A stretch of 64,000 nt of DNA from positions 88,159 through 152,158 of the forward strand of contig CATJTQ010000121.1 in assembly GCA_949743325.1 (NCBI GenBank), given 5' to 3'. The stretch is from an uncultured Lachnospiraceae bacterium (lineage in GTDB: Bacteria > Bacillota > Clostridia > Lachnospirales > Lachnospiraceae). This document shows positions 17,839-27,176 of the stretch, piece by piece. Positions within the stretch are counted from its first letter, which is position 1; every line of letters starts with the position of its first letter. The notes beneath the pieces were generated by a model that was given only the letters and a program-made list of their open reading frames with translations, was not told where the DNA came from and did no database searches. The position numbers were made by a program, and so were the translations under genes.

Positions 17839-18777
17839 CTAATCATCTGAACGGAATATTCTCATACAAATACGACTTAAACCAAATGTAAAAATAAACA
17901 GGAACATCGCAACTGCAGATGCGTAACCCATACTAAATCGGGTAAACGCGTAATCGTACAGATGAGCAACAATCGTATGTGCTGAATAGTTCGGACTTGG
18001 GAAACCAGCAACCGCTGTAGCTACATCGAATACCGCAAGCGAACTAACAATTGAGTTAATAGCACCGAACAATAACTGTGGTTTCATAAGCGGCAGTGTA
18101 ATATACCATAACTGCTGGAATGGATTCTTAATACCATCAACCTTACCTGCCTCATAAAGTTCAGGATCAAGGTTTTGCAAACCTGCAAGGAATACGAGGA
18201 AACCGGTACCCATACTCATCCATGCTGATATAATTACTACTACCCAAAGAATATAAGTCGAGTCTTTACCCCATAGGATCGGGTCAGAAATCAACCCGAT
18301 TCTTATGAGCAAATGATTTAAATATCCATAACGGTCACCGGAAAAGATAACCAGCCAGATAACTGACATTGCAGTACCACTTGTAAGTGATGGTGCATAG
18401 AATGCTAATGCAAGCGGTCCGCGACCTCTCTTACATAGACTGATAAACCATGCCATCAAGAATGACATTATATAACCAGTAGGACCAATTACACAAGCGA
18501 ACACCAATGTGTTCTGTAATGCTATAATAAATACATCATCTTCAAGAAATAAGTTTCTATAATTCTGCAGTCCCACAAAAGCAGGAGACTGTATCATATT
18601 GTAGTTTGTAAAACTATATCCCATAGCTACAAATACCGGGATAATAGTAAAGACTAAGAACAAAACCATAAATGGAAGAAGAAATCCCCAACCGGTTCTG
18701 TTGTCACGCCAAAACCTTCCTCCTTTGCTGTACACCTTAGGCTTTACAGCCACGGCAGCATCTGTCTTTTTACTCAT
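17839..18777 (-). CDS. Sugar ABC transporter permease (MalF type), system 2
   Basis: A 312-residue protein with six predicted membrane segments starting at about residue 30 (WGFLLPFMVLFLVFTIIPVF) and the EAA loop EAGKVDGIKNPFQQLW. Gly replaces the second Ala of the usual EAA. It follows the large binding-protein gene after 9 bases. With its partner it forms the second CUT1 channel in the operon, distinct in sequence from the first pair. Confidence 0.9.
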   Translation of the reverse strand: MSKKTDAAVAVKPKVYSKGGRFWRDNRTGWGFLLPFMVLFLVFTIIPVFVAMGYSFTNYNMIQSPAFVGLQNYRNLFLEDDVFIIALQNTLVFACVIGPTGYIMSFLMAWFISLCKRGRGPLALAFYAPSLTSGTAMSVIWLVIFSGDRYGYLNHLLIRIGLISDPILWGKDSTYILWVVVIISAWMSMGTGFLVFLAGLQNLDPELYEAGKVDGIKNPFQQLWYITLPLMKPQLLFGAINSIVSSLAVFDVATAVAGFPSPNYSAHTIVAHLYDYAFTRFSMGYASAVAMFLFIFTFGLSRICMRIFRSDD

Positions 18778-18786
18778 ATTTCCCTC

Positions 18787-21700
18787 CTAATCTTCATACT
18801 CGCCAACACCGTATTCTTCATGTTTAGTACGAAGCTCTTTGTTAATATCTTTTACAGCTTCTTCCAAAGAATCACGAGGTTCCTGATTGCTTAAGTATAC
18901 TCTGTTCCATGCATTTACAAGGTGACGGGTTGTAAAGTAACCACCTAATACAATCGGCTGCTCAACTGCTTTGCCCATCATACCCTGAATAACTTTAATA
19001 TCATTCTCATCCCATGGAAGGTTTTCAAATGCATTTTTGTTTGCGGAGTTCCAACGAGCTTCAATACCCATCGTTGCTTCAATTTCATTACCATACTCAA
19101 TCTGAGTATCCTCTGACATCCACCACTTGATAAAGTTCCAAGCAGCTTCCTGTTTCTCTGACTGTTCCATAACCTGACATGCTGTAAGGGAAATACCACC
19201 AACACGGTTATCAACAGTACCATCTTCTTGTCTAATACCAAGCATCGGAGCAACTGACCAGCGTCCATACAACTCTGGGGCCTGTGTAAGAACCTGCATA
19301 TAAGATGCATATGAGCCGATACCAATTGGAAGTGTACCTGTTCTAAATCTTGTAAAGAATGAAGATTCAGCATCAAGACCATAGTTTACATACATATCTG
19401 TCCATTTCTCAAAAGCTGCAAATGCTTCAGGAGTATCAAGATTAGAATATAATCCTTGTACTGGCTCATCCGGTGCAATGTAACTTCCATCACTGGCTTT
19501 TGTATCACGATAATAAGCACCGCCGCCCTGAATTAAGTACATTGTCATACCTTTCAATGAAGAAGGTGAGTTTGAACTTGCAGTTGTATCAACAGGGAAA
19601 GCAAAACTCATACTATTCTCAATAAGAACTGGAAGCGTATCACTCCAAAGTTCATCCCAAGTCTCAGGAACTTCAATTTCAAGACTTTCAAATACATCTG
19701 TTCTATACATCATTACTGTAAAGTCCATAGTTTCAGGAAGCGCAAAGACTCCTTCATGACCATCTTTTACATATGTATAAGGAACAAACATAGTATCATA
19801 AAACTGATCCTTGGCCTCATCAAAGCCATCAAATTGTGTTAAATCAATAATTGCATCTCTATATGCGTACTCTACAGGATCACTGTAAGATATACCAACC
19901 GCTGCATCTGGTGCATTGTGAGATGTAATAGCAAGCATAAGCGCCGAAACGTTTCCGGCATTCAACTGACCAGAAGGCAGAATATTAAGTGCCACTGATG
20001 TTTTATAGTCTTTTAAAAATGTCTCATCAGCAAGACCTTTTAATACTTCACCCCACTCACGACCACGGGCAATCCATACTACAATACTCTCATAATCACC
20101 ATCTTCAGATGCCAATGTACCAACTGCATCATAATTCTTTACAAATGATGAGAAGAAATTAAGAATTGAATACCAAAATTTCTGCCAAAATCCTCCAACT
20201 TCAATTTTATATTCTGATGTATCTGCAGCTGGACGAACATCAATATAATCAAATGTAAGCGGCATATCGCCAATATTCAAAATATAATCACCAAGAGTAG
20301 TCTGTGCTTCTTCTAAGTCTCCAAGCCCGCCAACTACTGAATCAATATTTGTCGCATAACCGCGGAATGTACTGATTAATTCATCAAAATTACCCTGCAT
20401 CTGTGTTGTCTCGTTAGATATTGCCTTAAGGTAATCTGAGCATTCCTGCAAAATATCTGCAATTGCGTTAAACTCTTCTTTCAGTTCAGGCATTTCATCT
20501 GCAAGGTTATACTCAACATTTGAGTCAGGACTTGTTCCTGTAATTCTTGTAATATTAAGATATGAAGCAGAAATAAGTGCGATTGACTCATTTACTCTGG
20601 AAACTATCTCATAAATATCGCCTGACTTAACCGTCATTGATATTTCATGTTTACCTTTTTCCAAATAGAATTTATAAGGCTCTCTAACATAGCTTCCATC
20701 TTTGTTTACTTTTGATTTACCGTTCTTATCGTCTACTCTCTCTCCAACTGTTGTTGCATGCCATCCGTCAATATATTCAAATTCATAAAGCTTCATTTCC
20801 TCAAAAGGAATTTCGCCGTCAATTTTAATCTGACGATATGATGACATACCAGCATTGCTGGACTGACTGCTTCTCATATTAATTGTATAGTAACCATCCT
20901 CAGGAACTTCAATTTCCCATGCGATTGTTTGATTTCCTGACTGCCACCTTGAACCGCCGATAATGTTAAGCATCTGTGTTGTAGCAGAATTATCTTTATT
21001 ATATGAAGACTGTGTCTTAGGGTCTGTATCTGTATCACGCCTTATTGTACCCTCACTAGTCCAAAGAGCATTCTCAGCCTGCACTCTATCTACTTTAGCA
21101 TCTTTACCGGCAGAATCTTTTTTCTTATCATTGGCTTTAATATACTCATCATATGTAATATATTCCTTTGAGCCTCTCAAGTATATATTACCAAGAACAA
21201 TATCCTGATCAACATAACTAATACGGATTGTATGTTCTCCCTCTTCCAAGTAAAACTGCATAGGATCTTCATAGTAGCCATCATTATCTACAATAGGATT
21301 CTGCTGCCACACTTCCAACTCAGAGTGACTAGGCATAATCTCATTTCCAATAGCGTTAGTCTTTACACGAAATTCACCTTTTTTAAGGTACTCTTCATCA
21401 AAACCATCCTTATTTTCCTCAAAACGACGGCTTAAATATACATTGTGAAGATCATCAAACGGAACTTCGCCGTCAATTTCAATTTTCCTCTGAATAATTG
21501 TTCCATAACTGCTCTCTGCTTTATAATTCCAAAACATCTCATAAAGACCTGTTTTTTCAACATTGAACTTCCATTCAACATAAGGGCAGTCTGTATTATC
21601 ATCCGTTTCAAAGAACTGAACACCCTTTACCTTTAAAGGAGTAGCTTTGCCTATTGTAAGCTCACCTTCTTCAAATACAAAATCATTTTCACCGACAGCA

Positions 21701-22062
21701 TCTTCAATATTCAGCTCAATTTCTGTGTCTGCAGGTACGGATTTGTATCCTTTTTCCTCATACTCAGCTCTCTGCTTTGTGTAATTAAAAACTTCTGATG
21801 TGAATGTCTTAGCTTCTGTTGTCACATCACCCTTATAAGCCTCTCCAATTTTGAAGTTGTTGTCTTTTTCAATATCGCTCAGCCCTGATTTATCATCTGC
21901 TGATACTGATTCTCCTGAAGCGTCCTCAGCTGACACTGCGTCACCAGAAGTTTCATTTATCGGTACCGCTTCGCCCGTAGGATCCGCAGACGTGACTGAA
22001 ATGTTACCGGAAGTTGCGACCGCACATGCTAATACAAAAGCAAGTAATCTTTTCTTTCTCAT
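18787..22062 (-). CDS. Solute-binding protein with N-terminal carbohydrate-binding-like modules
   Basis: A 1091-residue exported protein, about twice the usual size. It has a Sec signal peptide (MRKKRLLAFVLACAVATSG) without a convincing lipobox, and a Ser/Gly/Asp/Ala linker (SGDAVSAEDASGESVSADD). Two beta-sandwich modules of CBM6/35 look follow at about 130-310 and 330-510; each has a GLYEMFWNYKA or GYYTINMRSS strand, an IDGE-PF motif and a FYLEEGEHTI or FYLEKGKHEI strand. A helical region lies at about 520-620, and a CUT1 solute-binding domain at about 650-1091 (MMYRTDVFESLEIEVPETWDEL). It likely captures polysaccharide at the surface and feeds the next two permeases. How it stays at the membrane without a lipid anchor is unclear. 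Confidence 0.8.
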   Translation of the reverse strand: MRKKRLLAFVLACAVATSGNISVTSADPTGEAVPINETSGDAVSAEDASGESVSADDKSGLSDIEKDNNFKIGEAYKGDVTTEAKTFTSEVFNYTKQRAEYEEKGYKSVPADTEIELNIEDAVGENDFVFEEGELTIGKATPLKVKGVQFFETDDNTDCPYVEWKFNVEKTGLYEMFWNYKAESSYGTIIQRKIEIDGEVPFDDLHNVYLSRRFEENKDGFDEEYLKKGEFRVKTNAIGNEIMPSHSELEVWQQNPIVDNDGYYEDPMQFYLEEGEHTIRISYVDQDIVLGNIYLRGSKEYITYDEYIKANDKKKDSAGKDAKVDRVQAENALWTSEGTIRRDTDTDPKTQSSYNKDNSATTQMLNIIGGSRWQSGNQTIAWEIEVPEDGYYTINMRSSQSSNAGMSSYRQIKIDGEIPFEEMKLYEFEYIDGWHATTVGERVDDKNGKSKVNKDGSYVREPYKFYLEKGKHEISMTVKSGDIYEIVSRVNESIALISASYLNITRITGTSPDSNVEYNLADEMPELKEEFNAIADILQECSDYLKAISNETTQMQGNFDELISTFRGYATNIDSVVGGLGDLEEAQTTLGDYILNIGDMPLTFDYIDVRPAADTSEYKIEVGGFWQKFWYSILNFFSSFVKNYDAVGTLASEDGDYESIVVWIARGREWGEVLKGLADETFLKDYKTSVALNILPSGQLNAGNVSALMLAITSHNAPDAAVGISYSDPVEYAYRDAIIDLTQFDGFDEAKDQFYDTMFVPYTYVKDGHEGVFALPETMDFTVMMYRTDVFESLEIEVPETWDELWSDTLPVLIENSMSFAFPVDTTASSNSPSSLKGMTMYLIQGGGAYYRDTKASDGSYIAPDEPVQGLYSNLDTPEAFAAFEKWTDMYVNYGLDAESSFFTRFRTGTLPIGIGSYASYMQVLTQAPELYGRWSVAPMLGIRQEDGTVDNRVGGISLTACQVMEQSEKQEAAWNFIKWWMSEDTQIEYGNEIEATMGIEARWNSANKNAFENLPWDENDIKVIQGMMGKAVEQPIVLGGYFTTRHLVNAWNRVYLSNQEPRDSLEEAVKDINKELRTKHEEYGVGEYED

Positions 22063-22091
22063 TCCTTTACTTCTTCTCCTCTCGCAAGATT

Positions 22092-23249
22092 TTACAAAAG
22101 CTTTTTATAGATATTTTTTATCTCTTCCTTGGTTAATTTTTTTGGATTTTTCAACAAAAGTCTCTCAACCTTTACCACATTATCCGTCAAATAATCCAAG
22201 TCTTCCGGTTCAACGCCAAAACCTGTCAATTTATCCGGAATATCAAGCTTTTTCATTAAAGTATATAAATAATCAACAACCATCTCTGGCCATTGTTCCT
22301 TAGGGTATTTATTTATGTCAGGCATCATATACGGTGCAAGCACTGTGTACTGCTCACGACAGCACTCCATATTCACATCCATAACAAAAGGAAGCAAAAC
22401 AGCGTTGGAAACGCCATGAGGAATATGGTATTTTCCCCCAAGAGGATATGATAATGCATGAACAGCGACTGTTGATGAAGTTGTCAGACAAAGTCCTGCA
22501 TAGAAAGAACCCAGCTGCATATCTTCCCTTGCCTGCATATCATTCCCATCATTAAATGCTTTTTCAATACTTCTGCATATCAGCTCCACTGCTTTTAATG
22601 AAAACATTTCACAGAAAGGATTTGATAATACTGATATATACGACTCAACCGCATGACACAGGGCGTCAACACCTGTTGAAGCTGTAAGTGCCGGTGGAAG
22701 ACCAACAGTATTGTCTGCATCAAGAATAACATAATCAGGTATCATATATTCATTTACAATACCAACTTTCAAATCTTCCTCAGGAAACAGAAAAATTGCA
22801 TTAGCCGTAGCTTCTGCTCCCGTTCCGGAAGTTGTAGGAATTGCTATCATAGGCAGTGAAGGATTTGTAATCGCCCCCTCAGCCCTGATATCATCTGCCA
22901 ATTTGTTATTTGTCATAGCAACAGACATCATCTTTGCCATATCAATAACACTTCCGCCACCGACTGCAACAATAAGCTGTACATTTTTGTCTTTCAGCTT
23001 TGCATATAATTCCTTAACATCATATACACTTGGCTCTCTTGGAACATCATTTACAAGAACCATCTCAGCTCCTGCTTCTTCAATATACTTTTCAGGGGTA
23101 TTTGCCAGACCGCATCCATACACTCCTGCATCTGTCATAAGACATACTGCCGAAGCATCCAGATCTTTAATAATCCCCTTTATCTCTTCCATTGAACCTT
23201 TTCCTGAGAAAACTTTCCTCGGAAATTTTACACTATACTGACTATTCAA
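22092..23249 (-). CDS. Iron-containing (group III) alcohol dehydrogenase
   Basis: A 385-residue cytoplasmic NAD(P)-dependent dehydrogenase. Seen: the nucleotide-binding GGGSVIDMAK, the TSGTGAEATANA loop, and metal-binding segments GVDALCHAVESY and YPLGGKYHIPHGVSNAVLLPFVM. Family members reduce small aldehydes or oxidise alcohols and hydroxy acids (lactaldehyde, 1,3-propanediol, butanol). Between the aldolase gene (20 bases upstream) and the binding protein gene (30 bases downstream), it probably handles the aldehyde that the aldolase releases. Lactaldehyde reduction is one option if the substrate is a deoxysugar; this is inference. Confidence 0.88.
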   Translation of the reverse strand: MNSQYSVKFPRKVFSGKGSMEEIKGIIKDLDASAVCLMTDAGVYGCGLANTPEKYIEEAGAEMVLVNDVPREPSVYDVKELYAKLKDKNVQLIVAVGGGSVIDMAKMMSVAMTNNKLADDIRAEGAITNPSLPMIAIPTTSGTGAEATANAIFLFPEEDLKVGIVNEYMIPDYVILDADNTVGLPPALTASTGVDALCHAVESYISVLSNPFCEMFSLKAVELICRSIEKAFNDGNDMQAREDMQLGSFYAGLCLTTSSTVAVHALSYPLGGKYHIPHGVSNAVLLPFVMDVNMECCREQYTVLAPYMMPDINKYPKEQWPEMVVDYLYTLMKKLDIPDKLTGFGVEPEDLDYLTDNVVKVERLLLKNPKKLTKEEIKNIYKKLL

Positions 23250-23269
23250 GGTTTCATCCCTTTCTCAAC

Positions 23270-24151
23270 TTATTTTATACCTTCGAACACCTTAAAAGCA
23301 GCCAGAAGCTTATTATCTAAAACTTCATCATCAATAGCAAACGGTGAGCGCGCCGGACCTACCGGATATCCAAGAAGCGCCGCTGCTCTCTTCACTACCG
23401 AATTAGGATTATAACCGGCAAAACAATCACGGATACAACGTATCTGATCTTGCGCCTTCTTAGCGCCTTCAAAATCTCCTTCAACAAATTTTTCGTAAAT
23501 ACTAACCATATGTTCAGGGAAAATATTTGTCACGCCAGATATACCACCATTGCCTCCTGCCATAAGTGTCCATAATATCAAAGAATCATTACCGCAAAGC
23601 ACTATAAAATCATTAGGTGTCTCTTCGATATAGCGCAGTGTATTGTCAAAATTGCCACTGCTGTCCTTAATACCAATAATATAAGGATTTTCTGCAAGTT
23701 TTTTAACAGTTTCATAATGAATATTGACACCAGTTCTAGCCGGAATATTATACATAATCACCGGCATCTGACATTCATCTGCAACAGCAGAAAAATGCTG
23801 ATATAAACCTTCCTGGCTAATACCCGCAAAATACGGCGATATAATGGAAACAGCAGAAACTCCTGCACTTTTAGCATAATCTGTCATTTCAACTGTCTCC
23901 ATAGTTGTAACACATCCTGTACCAGCAAGAATAGGAATACGTCCGTTCGCCTCATCAACAACGATATCAATAATCTTTTTCTTTTCGTCTTTGTCAAACG
24001 CATAAAATTCGCCGTTTGTACCAAGACAAAAAACAGCCGCCACACCTGCATTAATCTGACGATTGACTTGATTGCGAAGTTCTGTTTCATTTATAGTCTC
24101 GTCTTCATTGAGAGGGGTTAGCATAGCTGAAATAATTCCGTTTATCCTCAT
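23270..24151 (-). CDS. DHDPS/N-acetylneuraminate-lyase family aldolase
   Basis: A 293-residue protein of the class I pyruvate-dependent aldolase/dehydratase family. It has the GTNGE phosphate/carboxylate loop (44-48), the catalytic Tyr 134 in MYNIPARTG, and the Schiff-base Lys 162 in GIKDSSGN. The family includes dihydrodipicolinate synthase, sialic acid lyase and several 2-keto-3-deoxy-sugar-acid aldolases. The catabolic context argues for a sugar-acid aldolase releasing pyruvate rather than lysine synthesis. It is the first gene of the long minus-strand operon. The spacing from GGAGG to ATG is long (about 14 bases), while AGGG sits 4 bases from the ATG. Confidence 0.85.
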   Translation of the reverse strand: MRINGIISAMLTPLNEDETINETELRNQVNRQINAGVAAVFCLGTNGEFYAFDKDEKKKIIDIVVDEANGRIPILAGTGCVTTMETVEMTDYAKSAGVSAVSIISPYFAGISQEGLYQHFSAVADECQMPVIMYNIPARTGVNIHYETVKKLAENPYIIGIKDSSGNFDNTLRYIEETPNDFIVLCGNDSLILWTLMAGGNGGISGVTNIFPEHMVSIYEKFVEGDFEGAKKAQDQIRCIRDCFAGYNPNSVVKRAAALLGYPVGPARSPFAIDDEVLDNKLLAAFKVFEGIK

Positions 24152-24177
24152 AATCCCTGCACCAGCCTCCTTTTCCT

Positions 24178-24257
24178 ATGCCGTTTCTAAACGGCATCAA
24201 TTTAATATTTCATAAAAAAAATATAACCATTACACCCTTTAAGGCTTATATAAGCCT
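24178..24257. promoter_or_regulatory. Two dyad elements, candidate operators of the divergent sugar operons
   Basis: ATGCCGTTTCTAAACGGCAT (24178-24197) has 9-base arms with a 2-base centre, too tight for a stable RNA hairpin and so more like a protein site. AGGCTTATATAAGCCT (24242-24257) is a perfect 16-base palindrome. Both lie within about 110 bases of the aldolase start. No regulator gene lies in the locus, so the binder would be encoded elsewhere. Confidence 0.4.
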
Positions 24258-24409
24258 GAACTTTATGTATAAATGTATACAAAATTCAGCAATAATTTCA
24301 TTGCCAAACCCACCACAGGTTACGCAGTATGGTATATTGCAGGCAAATAAGAAAGCAACAATTTTCCATCACCTTCAATCTTAGCTTTCACTGTAATATA
24401 GGCATAAAA

Positions 24410-24537
24410 GTCAAACACCCCGCCGTAATCAACGAAGTATCTCACTTGATCTACCCAAATATTGGGAGGCGAAGTATTTGACCCTCGCAGCAATTTCCAA
24501 TTGCCTGTAAGCAGTCACTTGACTAATTGCTCGCGAG
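24410..24537. repeat. Degenerate structured intergenic element
   Basis: A less A+T-rich island inside an A+T-rich gap. GTCAAACACCCCGCC (24410-24424) pairs with GGCGAAGTATTTGAC (24468-24482) with three mismatches, enclosing CCCAAATATTGGG (24454-24466). CTCGCAGCAATT (24484-24495) then faces AATTGCTCGCGAG (24525-24537). The layout suggests a decayed hairpin repeat of the MITE or intergenic-repeat type. No coding sequence is seen in it. The rest of the 659-base gap holds the dyads and one promoter. Confidence 0.35.
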
Positions 24538-24718
24538 AATAAAAGGGCATAATAATAGCTACTTAAATTTTAACATCATAAAGAAGATAATAATATAGAA
24601 AAAAATCTCATTTATATGTAAATTTGTCCTTTTATGCTTAATATGATGTTTTTTTGTTAATATCCACTAAACTATTTATAAATTTTTTATTAATTTTTAA
24701 AACTTAATCATAAATTTC

Positions 24719-24747
24719 TTGTAGAATTTTATATTTACCGTTATACT
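24719..24747 (+). promoter_or_regulatory. Candidate sigma-A promoter of the kinase-PdxA2 operon
   Basis: TTGTAG, a 17-base spacer, then TATACT, 63 bases upstream of the kinase start codon. The box sequences and spacing fit sigma-A. Confidence 0.5.
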
Positions 24748-24810
24748 TAACACATGTTATATTACTAAAAAAATTGTATTTTTATCTTATTAAAGAAAGG
24801 ATTTTTATTA

Positions 24811-26097
24811 ATGAAGCTTCTTATTATAGCAGATGATTTTACCGGTTCTCTTGATACTGGTGTTCAATTATCAAAAAATAACATTTCTACATATATAACA
24901 GTGGACGCCGACCATATACCAGACTGTCTGCCTGATTGCGAAGCCATTGTTATCAATGCAAATATAAGACACACAACTCCTAAATCAGCTTTTGAAACTA
25001 TTTTCGCTATTCTGAATAAATTGTATTATGAAGGATTAAATGTCTACATCAAAACAGATTCTGTATTTAGAGGAAATATTTCTGCTGCATTTGCAGCATC
25101 AATGAAATTTATTAACAAACCTCTCTACTTCATTCCGGCATATCCTGAACTTGGCCGTACAACAAAAAACTCATTTGCATATGTAGATGGTGAACTACTT
25201 GAAAAATCTGTATTTTCAAATGATCCTCGAACTCCAACAAATAGCAGCGATATCTCTTCTATTATCAATAAAAATTATAATCTAAATGTCCAATGTATCA
25301 ATTATAATAACCTTAAAGATATTAAGAAATCAGATATAAAAAACAACAACATATACTTATTTGACTGCGAAAATAATGAGCAATTAATAGAGATAGGAAA
25401 TATTGTAGATGAACTAAACGGTTATCTTTTCAGTGCTGGTTGTGCAGGATTTGCATCAACTTTTCCATCACATATTGAATTTAAACACTCTGAAAGCATT
25501 CTTCAAAAACAAACAAATGATAAACCGCTTCTTTTTATTAGTGGAAGCGCTAATGCTATAACATTTAAACAATTAAAATATGCTGAAAAATGCAGTTTTC
25601 CTGTTTTTTGCCTTTCAGAACAACTTAATACTTATATTAATACCACAAATATCGACAATGCACAAGAATTTATAGATGATTTGACATTCCAAAAACTGGT
25701 TGAGGAAACAAGTATAAATTTACATAATAATACTTCTGTTATTTTAGCTACTGCAACTGAAAAAAATGAGCTTCTGAATTTTGACCTATTATATAAAAAA
25801 GGAAAAAATGATGAACAAATTCATAATTATATTGCAGAATACACATCAAATTTGGTAAAATCTATATTAGAGAGAGTTCCTCTGACCAATATTGTCATCT
25901 TTGGCGGCGATATGGTTGCTGCAATACTTCAGAAACTTGAAATCTACGAAGTGAGGGCAGGCGGAGAAATTATCGCTGGTGTTCCTATATGCCAAGCTGT
26001 CAAAGACGGCAAACAAATAAACTTTGTAACCAAATCTGGCGGATTTGGTTCAGACAATTTAATACCTATAATACAAAATTATTTTATGAAAGGATGA
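24811..26097 (+). CDS. Four-carbon acid-sugar kinase (DUF1537: DtnK/OtnK family)
   Basis: A 428-residue cytoplasmic kinase. The N-terminal domain begins LLIIADDFTGSLDTGVQ, the family signature, with KTDSVFRGNI around residue 86. The C-terminal nucleotide-binding domain has FGGDMVAAIL and AGGEIIAGVPICQA. Established family members phosphorylate D-threonate, D-erythronate, L-threonate or related four-carbon acids. It is followed after 4 bases by a pdxA2-type gene, the known partner that oxidises the 4-phosphate so that it decarboxylates to dihydroxyacetone phosphate. The exact stereoisomer cannot be told. The ribosome site is AGAAAGGA. Confidence 0.88.
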   Translation: MKLLIIADDFTGSLDTGVQLSKNNISTYITVDADHIPDCLPDCEAIVINANIRHTTPKSAFETIFAILNKLYYEGLNVYIKTDSVFRGNISAAFAASMKFINKPLYFIPAYPELGRTTKNSFAYVDGELLEKSVFSNDPRTPTNSSDISSIINKNYNLNVQCINYNNLKDIKKSDIKNNNIYLFDCENNEQLIEIGNIVDELNGYLFSAGCAGFASTFPSHIEFKHSESILQKQTNDKPLLFISGSANAITFKQLKYAEKCSFPVFCLSEQLNTYINTTNIDNAQEFIDDLTFQKLVEETSINLHNNTSVILATATEKNELLNFDLLYKKGKNDEQIHNYIAEYTSNLVKSILERVPLTNIVIFGGDMVAAILQKLEIYEVRAGGEIIAGVPICQAVKDGKQINFVTKSGGFGSDNLIPIIQNYFMKG

Positions 26098-26101
26098 TAT
26101 T

Positions 26102-27067
26102 ATGTTAGCAGTCACAATGGGAGACGGTAACGGAGTTGGACCGGAAATTGCTCTAAATGCATTTAAAAAAGGAGAATTAAACACTGAATCATATGCGTTA
26201 GTCGGAGATTATTCTGTTTTGGAACATTGTAATAATCTTTTGAATCTTAATGTTCCGTTACATAAAATGTCATCTCTTGACGATGAAGAACAAAGGGCAT
26301 TAAATATTTATGATTTGGGGTTGTTAAAATCAGAAGATTTAACACCAGGACAGATAGAAAAAAAAGTGGCAGCCGCTTCAAGGGAATATGTCGCAGAAGC
26401 TTCAAGAATGGCGCTTGACAATAAATTCTCTGCGCTTGTCACTCTCCCTGTAAACAAGGAAGCAATCCGTCTTACTGACCCGAATTTTACCGGCCATACC
26501 GAACTAATCGCTGACATATGCGGACAGACAAATTACACTATGATGCTTGCATCAGAAAAATTAACAGTAACACATGTATCAACACATGTATCAATGCAAC
26601 AGTCCATTGAAAATGTTAAAAAGGACCGTATTTATAATGTAATAAAACTAACATATGACGCAATATCAAGATTTAAGGATCAGCCTAAAATTGCTGTAGC
26701 AGGATTAAATGCACACGCGGGGGAAGGAGGCGCTTTCGGTCGTCAGGAAATCGAAGAAATCAATCCTGCAGTAGAGCAGGCAAACAGTGACGGAATGAGT
26801 ACTTTCGGCGCAATTCCTCCTGATACTGTTTTTCTCAGAGCATATAAAGGTGAATTTGACGCTGTAGTGTGCATGTATCATGATCAAGGTCATATTCCTA
26901 TGAAACTTCTTGACTTTGAAGGCGGCGTAAATGTTACTCTGGGACTTAAAGTTGTGCGTACATCTGTCGACCACGGAACTGCATATGATATAGCATACAA
27001 GGGAATTGCTTCAACTGGAAGCTTAGCGGCAGCATTTGAATATGGAAGAAAAATTCAAAACCGCTAA
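26102..27067 (+). CDS. pdxA2: PdxA2-type 4-phospho-threonate/erythronate dehydrogenase
   Basis: A 321-residue NAD-dependent dehydrogenase of the PdxA family. It has the MGDGNGVGPEIALNA start, metal/substrate segments FTGHTELIAD, LNAHAGEGGAFGRQE and MYHDQGHIPMKLLDFEGG, and the end VDHGTAYDIAYKG. The pairing with a DUF1537 kinase makes the catabolic PdxA2 role far more likely than pyridoxal synthesis. It should convert the 4-phosphorylated four-carbon acid to a 3-keto acid that loses CO2, giving dihydroxyacetone phosphate for glycolysis. A 109-base gap follows before the next gene. Confidence 0.87.
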   Translation: MLAVTMGDGNGVGPEIALNAFKKGELNTESYALVGDYSVLEHCNNLLNLNVPLHKMSSLDDEEQRALNIYDLGLLKSEDLTPGQIEKKVAAASREYVAEASRMALDNKFSALVTLPVNKEAIRLTDPNFTGHTELIADICGQTNYTMMLASEKLTVTHVSTHVSMQQSIENVKKDRIYNVIKLTYDAISRFKDQPKIAVAGLNAHAGEGGAFGRQEIEEINPAVEQANSDGMSTFGAIPPDTVFLRAYKGEFDAVVCMYHDQGHIPMKLLDFEGGVNVTLGLKVVRTSVDHGTAYDIAYKGIASTGSLAAAFEYGRKIQNR

Positions 27068-27176
27068 TCAGATAACCTTGCAGGTATGGTTATTTCTTTA
27101 CCACATGCCATAATTAACAATAATAATTTTAGAGTCTTTAAATTCCAATGAAATACGGAGAAAGGATTTTCATATA

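Noticed and set aside
27072..27096. Weak hairpin after pdxA2 as terminator
   Set aside because: Only a 6-base stem (ATAACC/GGTTAT) and an interrupted T-run; the next genes are likely co-transcribed.
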